64,000 bases of DNA from Capra hircus (Eukaryota > Chordata > Mammalia > Artiodactyla > Bovidae), in the NCBI RefSeq assembly GCF_001704415.2, contig NC_030811.1, positions 57,773,591-57,837,590 of the forward strand, read 5' to 3'. The position numbers and the translations under genes are program-made. Of this stretch, positions 33,195 through 44,695 are shown in pieces. Every line of letters begins with the position of its first letter. Position 1 is the stretch's first letter. The notes under the pieces were generated by a model. The model saw only the letters and a program-made list of their open reading frames with translations. It was not told where the DNA came from and did no database searches.

Positions 33195-33426
33195 CCAAAG
33201 TTTTTTTTAATTTTGCTTTACTTTGTATTCTTTTAATTTTTATTTTTGAAATAATTCCAAATTTTAAAAAATTACAAAAATAATGCAATGTACTCTCATA
33301 CAGACTTTGTCCCAGATTTAGTTTCAAGAAGCAAGAATACATAAAGAATTCTCATATATCTGTCACCCCAGTTCACCACTTTTTCACAATTTGCCACATG
33401 TGCTACATTATTCCCTGTCTCTCATA
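33195..33426 (-). mobile_element. L1M 3' UTR, left part
   Basis: TTTTTGAAATAATTCCAAAT, AAAATAATGCAATGTACTCT and CACCCCAGTTCACCACTTTT match an L1M 3' UTR in reverse. It continues at 33686. Confidence 0.7.
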
Positions 33427-33640
33427 TGGCTTCCCTGGTGGCTCAGTGGTAAAGAATCCACCTGTCAATACAGGAGACGAGGGTTCCACTCCTGGGTCAG
33501 GAAGAACCCCTAGAGTAGGAAAATGGCAACCCACTTCAGTATTCTCGCCTGGAGGATTTCATGAACAGAAAAGCCTGGAAATCTCAGTCCATGGGTCACA
33601 GAGTCAAATATGATTGAGCAAATAACATTTTCACTTTTTT
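33427..33640 (+). mobile_element. Bov-tA SINE inserted in L1M
   Basis: GGCTTCCCTGGTGGCTCAGT head, body with GGCAACCCACTTCAGTATTC, tail ATTGAGCAAATAACATTTTC. Confidence 0.93.
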
Positions 33641-33684
33641 CATATATATATATATATAATGTATATATATTATATATATATAAT
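33641..33684. repeat. (AT)n palindromic microsatellite
   Basis: TATATATATATATATAAT, then GTATATATATTATATATATA, directly after the SINE tail. Self-complementary and likely polymorphic. Confidence 0.95.
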
Positions 33685-33685
33685 G

Positions 33686-34240
33686 TTCCACTAACCATTG
33701 AAAAGTAAGTGGCAAACACCATGCCCCTTTACTCCTAACCTGTGTAGTATATTAAATATATTTCTAACGGCAGAACATTCTTTTGTATAATTACAATACC
33801 ATTTTCAAGATCAAGAGATTTAGTATAGACACAATACTATTTTCAAATCCACTGTCCAGATTCAAATGTTGCCAGTTTTCCTAATCGTATCCTCTATAAA
33901 TTTTTTCCAAAAATCATATGCTGCATTTAGTTGCCATATCGTTTTAGTCGCTTTTAACCTGGAACTATTCCTTCATATTTCTTTGTCTTTCAGGAATAAT
34001 ACTGACATTTTCAGAGAGTACAGTACATTGTACCTTTGAAAAAATATTTCTCAGGTTCTGTTTACTGCATTCCCTGATAATTAAATTCACGTTATGCCTT
34101 TTTTTTTGCAGGAATATCTCAGAAATGATATCATGTCCTTCTCAGCACATCACGACAGGAAGCATGGGATCTCACTCTGGCTCATTATTGGGATGTTAAC
34201 TTTGATCTCTAGACAATTTGTCCTGATCCTTACAATACTA
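33686..34240 (-). mobile_element. L1M 3' UTR, right part
   Basis: CACCATGCCCCTTTACTCCT, GTTGCCAGTTTTCCTAATCG, TTGCCATATCGTTTTAGTCG and AGGAATATCTCAGAAATGAT keep the reverse order of an L1M 3' UTR, collinear with 33195-33426. Confidence 0.72.
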
Positions 34241-34336
34241 CGTGCGAGTCTGGATCAGTGGCACTCAATCTTTGTTGAGCATTAAAATTGTCCTGGGAAC
34301 TAAACAACAAGCTTGAATATCCAGCCTTCACCCTCA

Positions 34337-34510
34337 AGCAGTGACTCTCTACCTTACCTGTGCATTGGAATCACCTGAAAAAAATTTTAAGATGCCATAA
34401 TGCCTGACTCTTACATTTAGAAATTCTGGCATGTATAGTTTGGGTTTTTCCTGGACATTAGAATTTTTAAAAACTCTCCAGGTCAAGCCAAGTATGAGAA
34501 TCACTGTTTT
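34337..34510 (+). mobile_element. MER5-type hAT element
   Basis: GCAGTGACTCTCTACCTTAC, TTGGAATCACCTG and, at the end, GTATGAGAATCACTGTTTT fit the MER5A ends (CAGTGGTTCTCA/TGAGAACCACTG). Confidence 0.72.
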
Positions 34511-34524
34511 AGATCAGTTAGGTC

Positions 34525-34608
34525 AGATTTTCTGTTGGTGGGCACTGGAATATTTTCAAAGCTCACCCGGGTATCTTGATGCATAGGCAGAGTTGAGAAC
34601 CACAGGTG
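34525..34608 (+). mobile_element. second MER5-like 3' fragment
   Basis: TTCAAAGCTCACCCGGGTAT followed by AGTTGAGAACCACAGG repeats the MER5 3' end just after the first copy. Confidence 0.5.
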
Positions 34609-35717
34609 TACATCTAGAAGATCAGAGTCCAACTTTAATCAAAGAGGCAACCTGGAGCTGGGCTGGTTTTCTCAAGATCATATAGCAGATAAGTTGTGGG
34701 GTCATGTACAGCAACCAAGGCATTCTTTCCTGTTAACCATAGCTTTTCTGTGAATGAAGCAGAAGTCAGCTAGTTGACATTTATTTCACCTGAGAGGAGA
34801 CCAAAGGGGCTATATTTCTGCCCCAAGCCCCAGAAATCTGAGAAAATCAGACAGTTATTTTCACACTGTTCTGTTCTGCTAACTTCAGGTTGTTCTGTCA
34901 ATGGCTACATCCTTTCTGCTCAGTGTGGTCCATGAACAGCAATATCAACATCAGAACTTCAAGCCTCACCTCAGATAAATTATTCAGTTTGGTGCAGGTA
35001 ATCCTTACATAGAATCCCAGAAAGATGGTCCATGCATGAGGCTATTTGGTTACAGAAAGCTTAGTTGTGAGACATCTAATTTATTAGAGGGCCACTTTAA
35101 GACAAGAATTGCTGGGTTTTCCATTTAGGATGATAATTTGATCACCTTTATTGTGTACTTCTCTCTACCTCATGAGCATCCAAGTGACTGAGAAAATAAA
35201 ATAGACATCCCTAGATCCTGGCAAGTATATCACTCAGAATTCAGAATTTTGGAAATTCTGGGAGGAAATGTGGTTAAGGGATTAGCAGGTCCTTACATAT
35301 TATCTGGTACAAAGAGAAAATGTACCTGGGAAATAAGTGGATATAAATACCTGGCAGAATTCTAAGCTAATAGGAATATGGGGAGAGGGGAGGTAGGAGT
35401 GGGCTACAAGAGACAAAGAACTTGACCTTGATTCAAGAAGTATGCCAAGACTGAGTCTACAATTCTCCCTCCAAAGTTACAGGTGCATGCTTTTCTGAGG
35501 AAAATGACATTTCTTTTTTTCTGCTCTTATATGTAAGAATAAACAAAATCCACCAATTGAAAGGATTTAGCTGTTCAAAAGAAGAGGAATAGAGGTAAGG
35601 AACTGAAACAAAAAGAATTTTGTAATTAATATTTTCAATGCGATGCCAGATGGCTTTGTAAGGAAAAATTGTTAGAAAATAAATAGTCAATATCAGGAAA
35701 ACATTGTTCCAGAATGC
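34609..35717. other. unassigned sequence
   Basis: About 1.1 kb without recognised repeat. The minus-strand ORF 35457-35828 runs out of the Bov-tA and is not meaningful. Confidence 0.5.
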
Positions 35718-35920
35718 GCTTCCCAGCTGGCACCGTGGTAAAGAATCTGCTTTCCAATGCAGGAGACGCAAGAGACGGGTTTGGTCCCTGGGTCGAGAAG
35801 AAAAAGCAACCCACTCCAGTGTTCTCACCTGGAAACTCCCATTGACAGAGGAGCCTGGCAGGCTACAGTGCAGGGGGTTGGAGAGTCAGACATGACTGAG
35901 CACACTTACACACAGAAGTG
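35718..35920 (+). mobile_element. Bov-tA SINE
   Basis: Head GCGCTTCCCAGCTGGCACCG, body AGCAACCCACTCCAGTGTTC, end GAGTCAGACATGACTGAGCA. Confidence 0.92.
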
Positions 35921-36149
35921 TTTCAGATAATAACCCCAATCCCTGCATTTAAAACACGCTATGGAGGCAGTCACTAGCAAGTTGGACAACAAAGGAAACT
36001 GAGAAGCTGATAAAAATTGATCACAAAACATTGCCTCAGGACTCAGAGAAAAAAATAAAGGTAAGAATATACTAACAAGCAAACTGGCAAGACACTAGGA
36101 AAAATGATCCAGGATTTCCAACACACATGATACATGGAGTAGTTAGTAT

Positions 36150-36343
36150 TATTTGCTCAGGCATGTCCAGCACTTTGCGACCCCACGGTCTGCAGCTCAC
36201 CAGGCTCCTCTGTCCATGGAATTCTCACCAGGCAAGAATACTGAAGGGAACTGCCATTTTCTACTCCAGGGGATCTTCCTGATGCAGGGATCAAACCCGG
36301 GTATCCCACATTCAGGGCAGATTCTTTACCATCTGAGCCACCT
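36150..36343 (-). mobile_element. Bov-tA SINE
   Basis: TTTGCTCAGGCATGTCCAGC at the left and ACCATCTGAGCCACCTG at the right; the outermost head is lost. Confidence 0.9.
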
Positions 36344-36409
36344 GTTAGGAGTCACTACATAGTCTTGAGTACAGGAAGATGAAATTGAGCAGGTGATATT
36401 TACTGATTT

Positions 36410-36955
36410 GAAAATTTATATCCACACAGAATTCTTCATATTTGGGTTTATAGCAGCTTTTGTCCTAATTGCCCAAACTTGAAAGCAACCAAGATGTCCT
36501 TCAGAAGGCTGATAGATGAGTAAGCTATGGCACATCTGGACAATAGAATGTTATTCAGCACTAAAAAGAAACCACAGTAATGGTTGTCAAGGGTTAGGAA
36601 GAAGAGAAAGACAAATAGGCAAAACACAGAGGACCTTTACGGCAATGAAACTACTCTATATGATACTGTAACGGTGGATACATGTGCCATTTTACATTTG
36701 CCAAGCCCATAGAATGTACATTCTATGTTGTAACAGTGAACGTAAGAGTGAATCTAAAAGTCAGCTACAGACTTTTAGTGACTGTAATGTGTCAGTGTGT
36801 GCTCATCAGTGGTAACGTACCACTCTGGTGGGGGGTGTTGAGAGTGGGAGAGGCTGAACACGTGAGGATAAAAGGTATACGGGAACTCTCTGCATTTTCC
36901 ACTCAATTTTACTGTGGTTGTAAAACTGCTCCAAAAAACTAAGTCTATTTTTAAA
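36410..36955 (+). mobile_element. L1M ORF2 end and 3' UTR
   Basis: CAACCAAGATGTCCTTCAGA and CAATAGAATGTTATTCAGCA are the standard L1 ORF2 3' coding text, followed by GGATACATGTGCCATTTTAC and CTGTGGTTGTAAAACTGCTC in the 3' UTR. Frames are broken. Confidence 0.8.
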
Positions 36956-37045
36956 CATATCAAGCATCAGCAAGTGATCAGAAGCGTTTTCCAGAAGAGA
37001 TCTTTCCAACAGCCTTTGCATTTATATCACTGGCAGCTACCTTGC

Positions 37046-37316
37046 TGCTGCTGCTAAGTTGCTTCAGTTGTTTCCGACTCTGTGCAACCCCATAGATGGC
37101 AGCCCACCAGGCTCCTCTGTCCCTGGGATTCTCCAGGCAAGAACACTGGAGTGGGTTGTCATGTCTTTCTCCAATGCATGAAAGTGAAGAGTGAAAGTGA
37201 AGTCTCTCAGTCGTGTCCGACTCTTAGCGACCCCATGGACTGCTGTCTATCAGGCTCCTCCACCCATGGGATTTTCCAGGCAAGAGTACTGGAGTGGGTC
37301 GCCATTGCCTTCTCCG
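37046..37316 (-). mobile_element. Bov-A2 SINE (dimeric) with TSD
   Basis: Two Bov-A monomers in tandem: 37046-37175 (TGCTGCTAAGTTGCTTCAGT) and 37176-37316 (GTCTCTCAGTCGTGTCCGAC), joined by GCATGAAAGTGAAGAGTGAA. The 11-bp perfect TSD AGCTACCTTGC lies at 37035-37045 and 37317-37327. The good match to remembered consensus suggests a young insertion. Confidence 0.95.
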
Positions 37317-38449
37317 AGCTACCTTGCCAAGGCCTCTCAACTCAGAGTACAAACACCATTTCTATGAGGTCAACATGAGTTGTTTCACTTTCAGTTCAGT
37401 TCAGTTCAGTTGCTCAGTCCTGTCCAACTCATTGCTACCCCGTGAACTATAACACACCAGGCTTCCCTGTCCATCACCAACTCACAGATCTTGCTCAAAC
37501 TTATGTCCATCAGGTTGGTGATGCCATCCAACCATCTCATCCTCTGTCATCCCCTTCTTATCCTGCCTTCAATCTTTCCTGACATCAGAGTCTTTTCCAA
37601 AGAGTCAGTTCTTCGCATCAGGTGGCCAAAGTATTGGAGCATCAGCTTCAACATCAGTCCTTCCAATGAATATTCAGGACTGATTTCCTTTAGGATGGAC
37701 TGGTTGCATCTCCTTGCTGTCCAAGACTCTTCAAGAGTCTTCTCCAACACCATAGTTCAAAGCATCCATTCTTCAATGCTCAACATTCTTTATAATCCAA
37801 CTCACATCCATACATGACTACTGGAAAAACCATAGCTTTGATTAGACGGACATCTGTGGGCAAAATAATGTCTTGATTTTTTATATGCTGTCTAGGTTGG
37901 CCATAGCTTTTCTTCCAAGGAGCAAGTGTCTTTTAATTTCATGGCTGTAATCACCATCTGTAGTGATTTTGGAGCCCCCCAAAATAAAGTCCGTCACTGT
38001 CTCTGTTGTTTCCCATCTATTTGTCATGAAATGATGGGACCGGATGCCATGATCTTAGGTTTTTGAATGTTTTAAGCCAACTTTTTCATTCTCCTCTTTC
38101 ACTTTCATCAAGAAGCTCTTTAGTTCTTATTTGATGTCTGCTATAAGGGTGGTGTCATCTGCATATCTGAGGTTATTGATATTTCTCCTGGCAATCTTGA
38201 TTCCAGCTTGTGCTTCTTCCAGCCCAGCGTTTCTCATGATGTACTCAACATATAAGTCAAATAAGCAGGCTGACATATCAGCCTTGACATAATCCTCTTC
38301 CTATTTGAGACCAGTCTGTTGCTCTATGTCAGGTTCTAACTGTTGCTTCCTGACCTGCATACAGATTTCTTAGGAGGCAGGTCAGGTGGTTTGGTATTCC
38401 CATCTCTTGAAGAATTTTCCACACTTTATTGTGATCCACACAGTCAAAG

Positions 38450-38710
38450 TCACATATTGACTATGTGATCCGCATAGTCAATAAAGCAGAAGTAGATGTT
38501 TTTCTGGAATTCTCTTGCTTTTTTGATAATCCAATGGATGTTGGCAATTTGATCTCTTGTTCCTCTGCCTTTTCTAAAACCAGCTTGAACATCTGGAAGT
38601 TCACAGTTCACATATTGCTGAAGCCTGGCTTTGAGGATTTTGAGCACTACTTTTGCTAGTGTGTGAGATGAGTGCAATTGTGTGGTAGTTTGAGCATTCT
38701 TTGGCATCAC
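38450..38710 (-). pseudogene. BovB RT fragment
   Basis: The 86-codon minus-strand frame covers RT fingers/palm text: LQQYVNCELPDVQAGFRKGR, then KNIYFCFIDYA, and stops where the catalytic motif A aspartate region should continue (AKAFD). A local rearrangement at 38448-38480, where TTGACTATGTGATC and GCATAGTCAATAAAG form a partial inverted duplication, destroys the frame. The YADD motif is encoded further along in another frame near 38150. Confidence 0.85.
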
Positions 38711-39769
38711 CTTTCTTTGTGGTTGGAATGAAAACTGCCCTTTTCCAGTCCTGTGGCCACTGTTGAGTTTTCCAAATTTACTGACATATTGAGTGCAGCA
38801 CTTTCACAGCATCCTCCTTCAGGATTTGAAATAGCTCAACTGGAATTCCATCACTTCTACTAGCTTTGTTCAAGTGATGCTTCCTAAGGCCCACTTGACT
38901 TCACATTCCAGGATGTCTGGCTCTAGGTGAGTGATCACACCATCATGGTTATGAGTCATCAAGATCTTTTTTGTATAGTTCTCTTGTGTATTCTTGCCAC
39001 CTCTTCTTAATATCTTCTGCTTCTGTTAGGTCCATACCATTTCTGTCCTTTGTTGTGCCATCTTTGCATGAAATGTTCCCTTGGTGTCACCAATTTTCTT
39101 GAAGAGATCTCTGGTCTTTCCCACTATGTCATTTTCCTCTATTCCTTTGCATTCATCACTAAGGAAGGCTGTCTTATCTCTCCTGCTATTCTTTGGAACT
39201 CTGCATTCAAATGGGTATATCTTTCCTTTTCTCCTTTGTCTTTAGCTTCTCTTCTTTTCTGTTATTTTTAAGGCAAGCTCAGACAACCATTTTGCTTTTT
39301 TTTTCATTTCTTTTTCCTGGGGATGGTCTTGATCATTGCCTCCTGTACAGTGTCATGAACGTCCATCCATAGTTCATCAGGCACTCTGTCTAGCAGATCT
39401 AATCCCTTGAATCTATTTCTCACTTCGACTGTATAATTGTAAGAGATATGATTTAGGTCATACCTGAATTGTCTAGTGGTTTTCCCTACTTTCTTCAATT
39501 TAAGTCTGAATTTGGCATAAGGAGTTCATGATCTGAGCCACAGTCAGCTCCCAGTCTTGTCTTTGCTGACTGTATAGAGCTTCTCCATCTTTGGCTGCAA
39601 AGAATATAATCAATCTGATTTCGGTATTGACCATCTGGTGATGTCCGTGTGTAGAGTTTTCTCTTGTGTTGCTGGAAGAGGGTGTTTGCTATGACCAGTG
39701 CATTCTGTTGGCAAAATTCTATTAGCCTTTGCCCTGTTTCATTCTGTACTCCAAGGTCAAATTTGCCTG

Positions 39770-40156
39770 TTACTCCAGGTTACTCTCTTGACTATCTGCT
39801 TTTGCATTCCGGTCCCCTATTATGGCAAGGACATCTTTTTGGGGTGTTAGTTCTAGAAGTTCTTGTAGGTCTTCATAGAACCATTCAACCTCACCTTCTT
39901 CAGTATTACTGGTTGGGGTATAGGCTTGGATTGCTGTGATGTTAAATGGATTGCCTTGGAAATGAACAGAGATCATTCTGTCATTTTTGAGATTGCACCC
40001 ACGTACTCTATTTTGGACTCTTTTGTTGACTACTCCATTTCTTCTGAGGGATTCTTGCCCACAGTAGTATATATAATGGTCATCTGAGTTAGATTCACCC
40101 ATTCCAGTCCATTTTAGTTTGCTGATTCCTATAATGTCGATGTTCACTCCTGTCAT
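39770..40156 (-). pseudogene. BovB AP-endonuclease fragment
   Basis: A 128-codon minus-strand frame from the APE-like endonuclease that nicks target DNA for target-primed reverse transcription. Readable motifs are VNIDIIGISKLKWTGMGESN near the N-terminus, HYIYYCGQESLRRNGV, ITAIQAYTPTSN and IIGDRNAKADSQE. In the family the last motif is normally IIGDWNAKVGSQE, so the Trp-to-Arg change at the conserved position and the loss of flanking parts indicate an inactive domain. The frame ends early at ESNLE. It is the only clear endonuclease-domain ORF in the window. Confidence 0.88.
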
Positions 40157-40243
40157 TTCCTATTCGACCACTTCCAATTTGCCTTGATTCATGGACCTAA
40201 CATTCCAGGTTTCTATGCAATATTGCTCTTTACAACATCAGAC

Positions 40244-40558
40244 TTAACTTCCATCACTAGTCACATCCACAACTGGGTGTTGTTTTTGCTTTGGCTCCAT
40301 CCCTTCATTCTTTCTGGAGTTATTTCTCCACTGATCTCCAGTAACATATTGAGCACCTACTGACCTGGGGAGTTCATCTTTCAGTGTCCTATCTTTTTGC
40401 CTTTTCATGCTGTTTGTGGGGTTCTCAAAGCAAGAATACTGAAGTGGTCTGCCATTCCCTTCTCTAGCGGACCCTGTTTTGTCAGAACTCTCCACCATGA
40501 CCTGTCTGTCTTGGGTGGCCCTACACGGCTTAGCTTGTAGTTTCATTGAGTTAGACAA
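40244..40558 (-). pseudogene. BovB N-terminal/5' region ORF
   Basis: A 104-codon minus-strand frame beginning MSNSMKLQAKPCRATQDRQ and ending HPVVDVTSDGS. It corresponds to the poorly characterised 5' part of BovB ahead of the endonuclease domain. A stretch reading GNGRPLQYSCFENP resembles the frame found in reverse across SINE bodies, reflecting the sequence shared by BovB-related elements. Its function is unknown. A break separates it from the endonuclease frame. Confidence 0.7.
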
Positions 40559-40589
40559 GGTTGTGGTCCATGTGATCAGTTTTACTTTA

Positions 40590-40730
40590 TCAGTTTGTTA
40601 ACATCGGATATATAACCTTGAGCACATCATTTAACCTGTTTCTTCTCTCCTTTGTAAAATTGCTGTAATGATAAAAGAGATAATTCTATCCTGACAGGCC
40701 AGTTCAGTAAAGAGTAGTTATTGTGATTTT
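40590..40730 (+). repeat. MIR SINE relic
   Basis: ACCTTGAGCACATCATTTAA, CCTTTGTAAAATTGCTGTAA and ATAAAAGAGATAATTC follow plus-strand MIR; it abuts the BovB 5' end. Confidence 0.6.
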
Positions 40731-41426
40731 TGTCGTTACTTAATACATACCAGAAGAATTATATGGTTAGTGGTAGGAAAATTTGAAAGAGAAGGAGAGT
40801 CAATGATTTTTTTGTACCTACCACACACTCATTTACATACCTGCATCCCTGTCATGTAGCTAGCTCCTTAAAAGTCCAATGCATTTATGCCAATGCCTTC
40901 CAACAAATGTCATCACATATCAGATCTGATGGAAGAGTTAATAGTTCAGAGTGAGAGCCCCAGTACTTTAGTTCTACTTTTCTGAGATGTTAATCTATTC
41001 ATCAGTTTATGGAAAGAAAAGAAATAAATGAGAAAATAGAGAAAAAATGGAAGGAAAAATATGTTATGAAATATGTGCATAAATAATAAAAGTGTAGTTT
41101 GTAAGAGAAGGGGAAAATGATGTGCAAGTATAAAATGTTGTTACCTACAAAAAGTAATTGTTTTTCTCTTTATTAAATCCTGGTTGCTATGGAAACTTTT
41201 TTGCATTAAGTTAAAACTTTAAAAATACTTATGAATTATCTTGCTCCAGAATTTGCATTTAGTTTTAATATTTTAAAATAATAAATGGATTTTAAATGCT
41301 GTTTTGTTTTTTTTTAATCAAGACTGTGGTTTGACAACTTTGATATTCACATTTCTCCATGAATTGCCCCAGCCAAACTTCTGCAAAGGCAGTCACTTTC
41401 TGAAAGGGTCCTATGCATGCCTCACT
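40731..41426. other. unassigned sequence
   Basis: AT-rich, with nothing recognised. Confidence 0.5.
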
Positions 41427-41637
41427 GCTGTTCAGCCACTCAGTAGTGTCTGACTCTTTGTGACCCTATGGACTGTGATCTTCCAGGCTCCTCTTTCCAT
41501 GGGATTCTCCAAGCAAGAATACTGGAATGGGTTGCCATGCCCTCCTCCAGGGATCTTCCTGACCCAGGGATCAAACTCTCATCAGCCTCCTGCATTGGCA
41601 GGTTGGTTCTTTACCACTAGCGCCACCTGGGAAGCCC
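41427..41637 (-). mobile_element. Bov-tA SINE
   Basis: CAGCCACTCAGTAGTGTCTG to GCGCCACCTGGGAAGCCC, full length. Confidence 0.92.
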
Positions 41638-42429
41638 ACCTGACATTTAAACTTGGAGGGAAAAGACAATAACAAATAATCTGAATAATTTCAGAGAGAT
41701 TAGAGTTCTATGAATAAAATAAAACAGTGTAATGGGGTAAAAAAAAGAGGCAAGAGAAGTAAACTTTTTGAGAGGGTAGTCAGGCAATTTTAAGAGAAAG
41801 AAATATTCGAGTAGAAACTTGAGTGAGAAAAAATATTTCAAAGAGAAGCCTTTCAGGGAGAAGAACTCCCTGCAAATATAAAAACCCAAAGCAGAAATGA
41901 ACCTGAACTGTTTCAGGAAAATTAAAACAGTCATGATGGCTGGGAGCACAAGGAGTGATGTGGTTCAAGATCTGGTCTGGGAAATAGAAAAGAACAAGAT
42001 CATTTAAGGCTTGCACGCCCTGCTAAGGACATGGGTTTTAGGTTGAGTATAAAGGAAAGTCATCATATAATTTAAAATTGAAAAGTAAAAATTTCTTATT
42101 TATATTTACAAAATTACTCTGATAAACAATAATGAATTCTAAGAGCAAGAAATATACAGAAGACCAGCAAAGAGATTATATAGCAGTGAACCAAGTAAGT
42201 GAGGATACAGAGATAGAATGTTAGGATTAGAAATGGTAAAACATGATTAGTTAAAAAGGATACATTTCAGAATGTTATGGGTCCATGCTGAGGAAGATGG
42301 GTAATTTATATTATATGTTACTGTTATTATTTAAGAGATGCTAAATTTTATGAAATATAACTTCAGAATTAATAGGGATAATATTATGATTTTCCCATTT
42401 TATTATTAAAAGGTACTTAATATTAACAC
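41638..42429. other. unassigned sequence, part may be an ancient repeat
   Basis: 41770-42060 (for example CTTGAGTGAGAAAAAATATT, GATCATTTAAGGCTTGCACG, GGACATGGGTTTTAGGTTGA) resembles a widespread ancient mammalian repeat whose name I cannot assign. Overlapping minus-strand ORFs (100 and 78 codons) are compositional artefacts of the purine-rich strand. Confidence 0.35.
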
Positions 42430-42850
42430 ATTCTTGCATTTTTGGAACCATAGTTAGTCTTGCTTTATTGATTCATTTAAATTGCTACTGCATTTTCTTT
42501 GCTAATAGTTTACTCATTGACATTACAATGATACGTATAATTACAATTAACTTGTAATTGACGTCTTTGTAGGATTCCTGAAGCAGTATTCATGTGTGTG
42601 TAAGAATTTTCACGTTCTATATTAAAACATTTTCTATGGCTTTAAATAATCACTTCCTTGATGGTTTGTTTGAATTCCCTTGTGAAATTACTTGAACCTA
42701 GTGCTTTTCATTTAGATGTAGCTCAATGATAGCTTTTAAAATTTCTTCTGTGATATAATTAGTCTGTTTAGGATTATTTTTATATTTTGAAGTCCATTTT
42801 GCTTATTTATATTTTCCTAGAAATTATCATCATTGTAACAAAAATGGGGA
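42430..42850 (-). mobile_element. L1M ORF2 relic
   Basis: TTTTAAAATTTCTTCTGTGA, AGTCTGTTTAGGATTATTTT and ATTTATATTTTCCTAGAAAT match the reverse complement of an old L1 ORF2 RT region. Confidence 0.5.
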
Positions 42851-43004
42851 AAAGCCACCTTTTGAGACATTTGGAAAAGCATCCATTGTATTACCAAATG
42901 TATATTCATTTAATAATTCTTTCCATTTCTGCTCCCTTCTCAAAACTTCACTCCCTCACAATAAAATAGATGGTAGGAATCTGGCCAGAACATTATTTGA
43001 AAGT

Positions 43005-43262
43005 TCAGCTTTCCAGCTCAGACTGTTCGTTGTTCCAGGACTGATGGAGATTTGAATGAATCACTGGGAATTCTCCAGAGATGGCTTTTAGTGGTGGACT
43101 CATGCCGCCTGTGTCTTCAATCACAACATTGCCTTTGGGCCGCTTGTATCCCCAGCTGAGCAGAAGTCCACCTGCCCAATCCCTAAGCTCATAATGAGGA
43201 AGTTTTGCAGGAAGCAGAACTGACTTTAGCATTTCTTCAAAATATTTCCATTCAAGTTTATT
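43005..43262 (-). pseudogene. unrecognised coding-like ORF (possible exon or retropseudogene)
   Basis: The minus strand is open for about 85 codons, from ARNKLEWKYFEEMLKS (upstream of a Met at 43232) through LLPAKLPHYELRDWAGGLLL, SWGYKRPKGNVVIEDTGGM and SGEFPVIHSNLHQSWN to a stop at 43005. Amino-acid composition is balanced, with tryptophans and no low complexity, and the base composition is richer in GC than its very AT-rich flanks. It does not coincide with any repeat that I recognise. I cannot name the protein. The start has no good Kozak context, and a stop lies just upstream in the same frame. It could be an exon of a host gene, a fragment of a processed pseudogene, or chance. Confidence 0.35.
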
Positions 43263-43486
43263 TCTAGCTCACTGGACAAACTTATGCTTTTTTATTTTTT
43301 GATTGTCACATGTGGTGTGGTTTAAAACAGACATTTCTTCCTAATATATAAACCTTCCATATTTTTTAACTTCCTCTATGGAAAATCCATAGACCCTTTA
43401 AAGTATATCTCCCCATTGTCCTAGCCACACTTCTGAGTATATTCCCATTCTCCAAAGAAGAGGTTCTGAGGTAAGGATGAAGTTGT
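43263..43486. other. unassigned AT-rich sequence
   Basis: Nothing recognised before the TSD of the next BovB. Confidence 0.5.
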
Positions 43487-44224
43487 CAGGTCTCTCAGTT
43501 CAGTCGCTCAGTCATGTCCAACTCTATGCAAACCCATAAACTGCAGCACGCCAGGCCTCCTTGTCCATCACCAACTCCCAGAGTTTACCCAAACTCATGT
43601 CCACTGAGTCGGTGATGCCATCCATCTCATCTTATGTCATCCCCTTCTCCTCCTGCCTTCAATCTTTTCCAGCATTAGAGTCTTTCCAAATGAGTCAACT
43701 CTGCATCAGGTGGCCAAAGTACTGGACTTTCAGCTTCAACATCAGTCCTAGAAATGAACACTCAAGACTGATCTCCTTTAGGATGGACTGGTTGGATCTC
43801 CTTGCAGTCCAAGGGACTCTCAAGAGTCTTCTCCAACACCACAGCTCAAAAGCATCAATTCTTCAGTGCTAGCTTTCATTATAGTCCAACTCTCACATCC
43901 ATACATGACCACTGGAAAAAACATAGCTTTGCCTAGACAGACCTTTGTTGACAAAGTAATGCCTCTGCTTTTTTATAATATGCTGTCTAGGTTGGTCATA
44001 ACTTTCCTTCCAAGGAATAAGTGTCTTTTAATTTCATGGCTGCTATCACCATCTGCGGTGATTTTGGAGCCAAAAAAAAAAAATAAAGTCTGACACTGTT
44101 TCCACTGTTTTCCCATCTATTTCCCATGAAGTGATGGGACCGGATGCCATGATCTTACTTTTCTGATTGTTGAGCTTTAAGCCAACTTTTTCACTCTCCT
44201 CTTTCACTTTCATCAAGAGGCTCT

Positions 44225-44593
44225 TTAGTTCTCTTCACATTCTGCCATAAGGGTGGTGTCATCTGCATATCTGAGGTGATTGATATTTCTCCTGGCAATC
44301 TTGATTCCAGGTTGTGCTTCTGCCAGCCCAGCGTTTCTCATGATGTACTCTGCATATAAGTTAAATAAGCACGGTGACAATATACAGCCTTGACGTACTC
44401 CTTTTCCTATTTGGAACCAGTCTGTTCCATGTCCAGTTCTAACTGTTGCTTCCTGACCTGCATATAGATTTGTCAAGAGGCAGGTCAGGTGGTCTGGTAC
44501 TCCCGTCTCCTTCAGAATTTTCCACAGTTTATTGTGATCCACATCAATAAAGCAGAAATAGATATTTTTCTGGAACTCTCTTGCTTTTGCCAT
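44225..44593 (-). pseudogene. BovB RT core fragment
   Basis: This 122-codon minus-strand frame starts MAKAREFQKNIYFCFIDVDH and includes GVRQGCILSPCLFNLYAEYI and NHLRYADDTTLMAE. The YADD active-site motif is intact, but motif A is damaged: the family text FIDYAKAFDCVDH is shortened to FIDVDH by an internal 21-bp deletion, removing residues around the first catalytic aspartate. It ends early after ECEEN. The remnant cannot be catalytically competent. Confidence 0.88.
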
Positions 44594-44695
44594 GATCCAG
44601 CGGATGTTGGCAATTTAATCTCTGGTTCCTCTGCCTTTCCTAAAACCAGCTTGAACATCAGGGAGTTCACAGTTCACGTATTGCTGAAGCCTGGC

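Larger units (their letters stand above)
37391..40566 (-). mobile_element. nearly full-length BovB LINE (3.18 kb)
   Basis: The tail repeat at 37391 marks the 3' end. Going up in coordinates the minus strand gives the C-terminal region, RT (38.0-38.9 kb), linker (38.9-39.3 kb), AP endonuclease (39.3-40.2 kb) and the N-terminal/5' region (to about 40566). The 3.18 kb is close to the usual BovB length of about 3.2 kb. Many frameshifts and stops divide the coding region, so it is inactive. GTTTCACTTTCAG before the tail and GTTTTACTTTATCAG after 40576 may be a degraded TSD. Confidence 0.95.
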
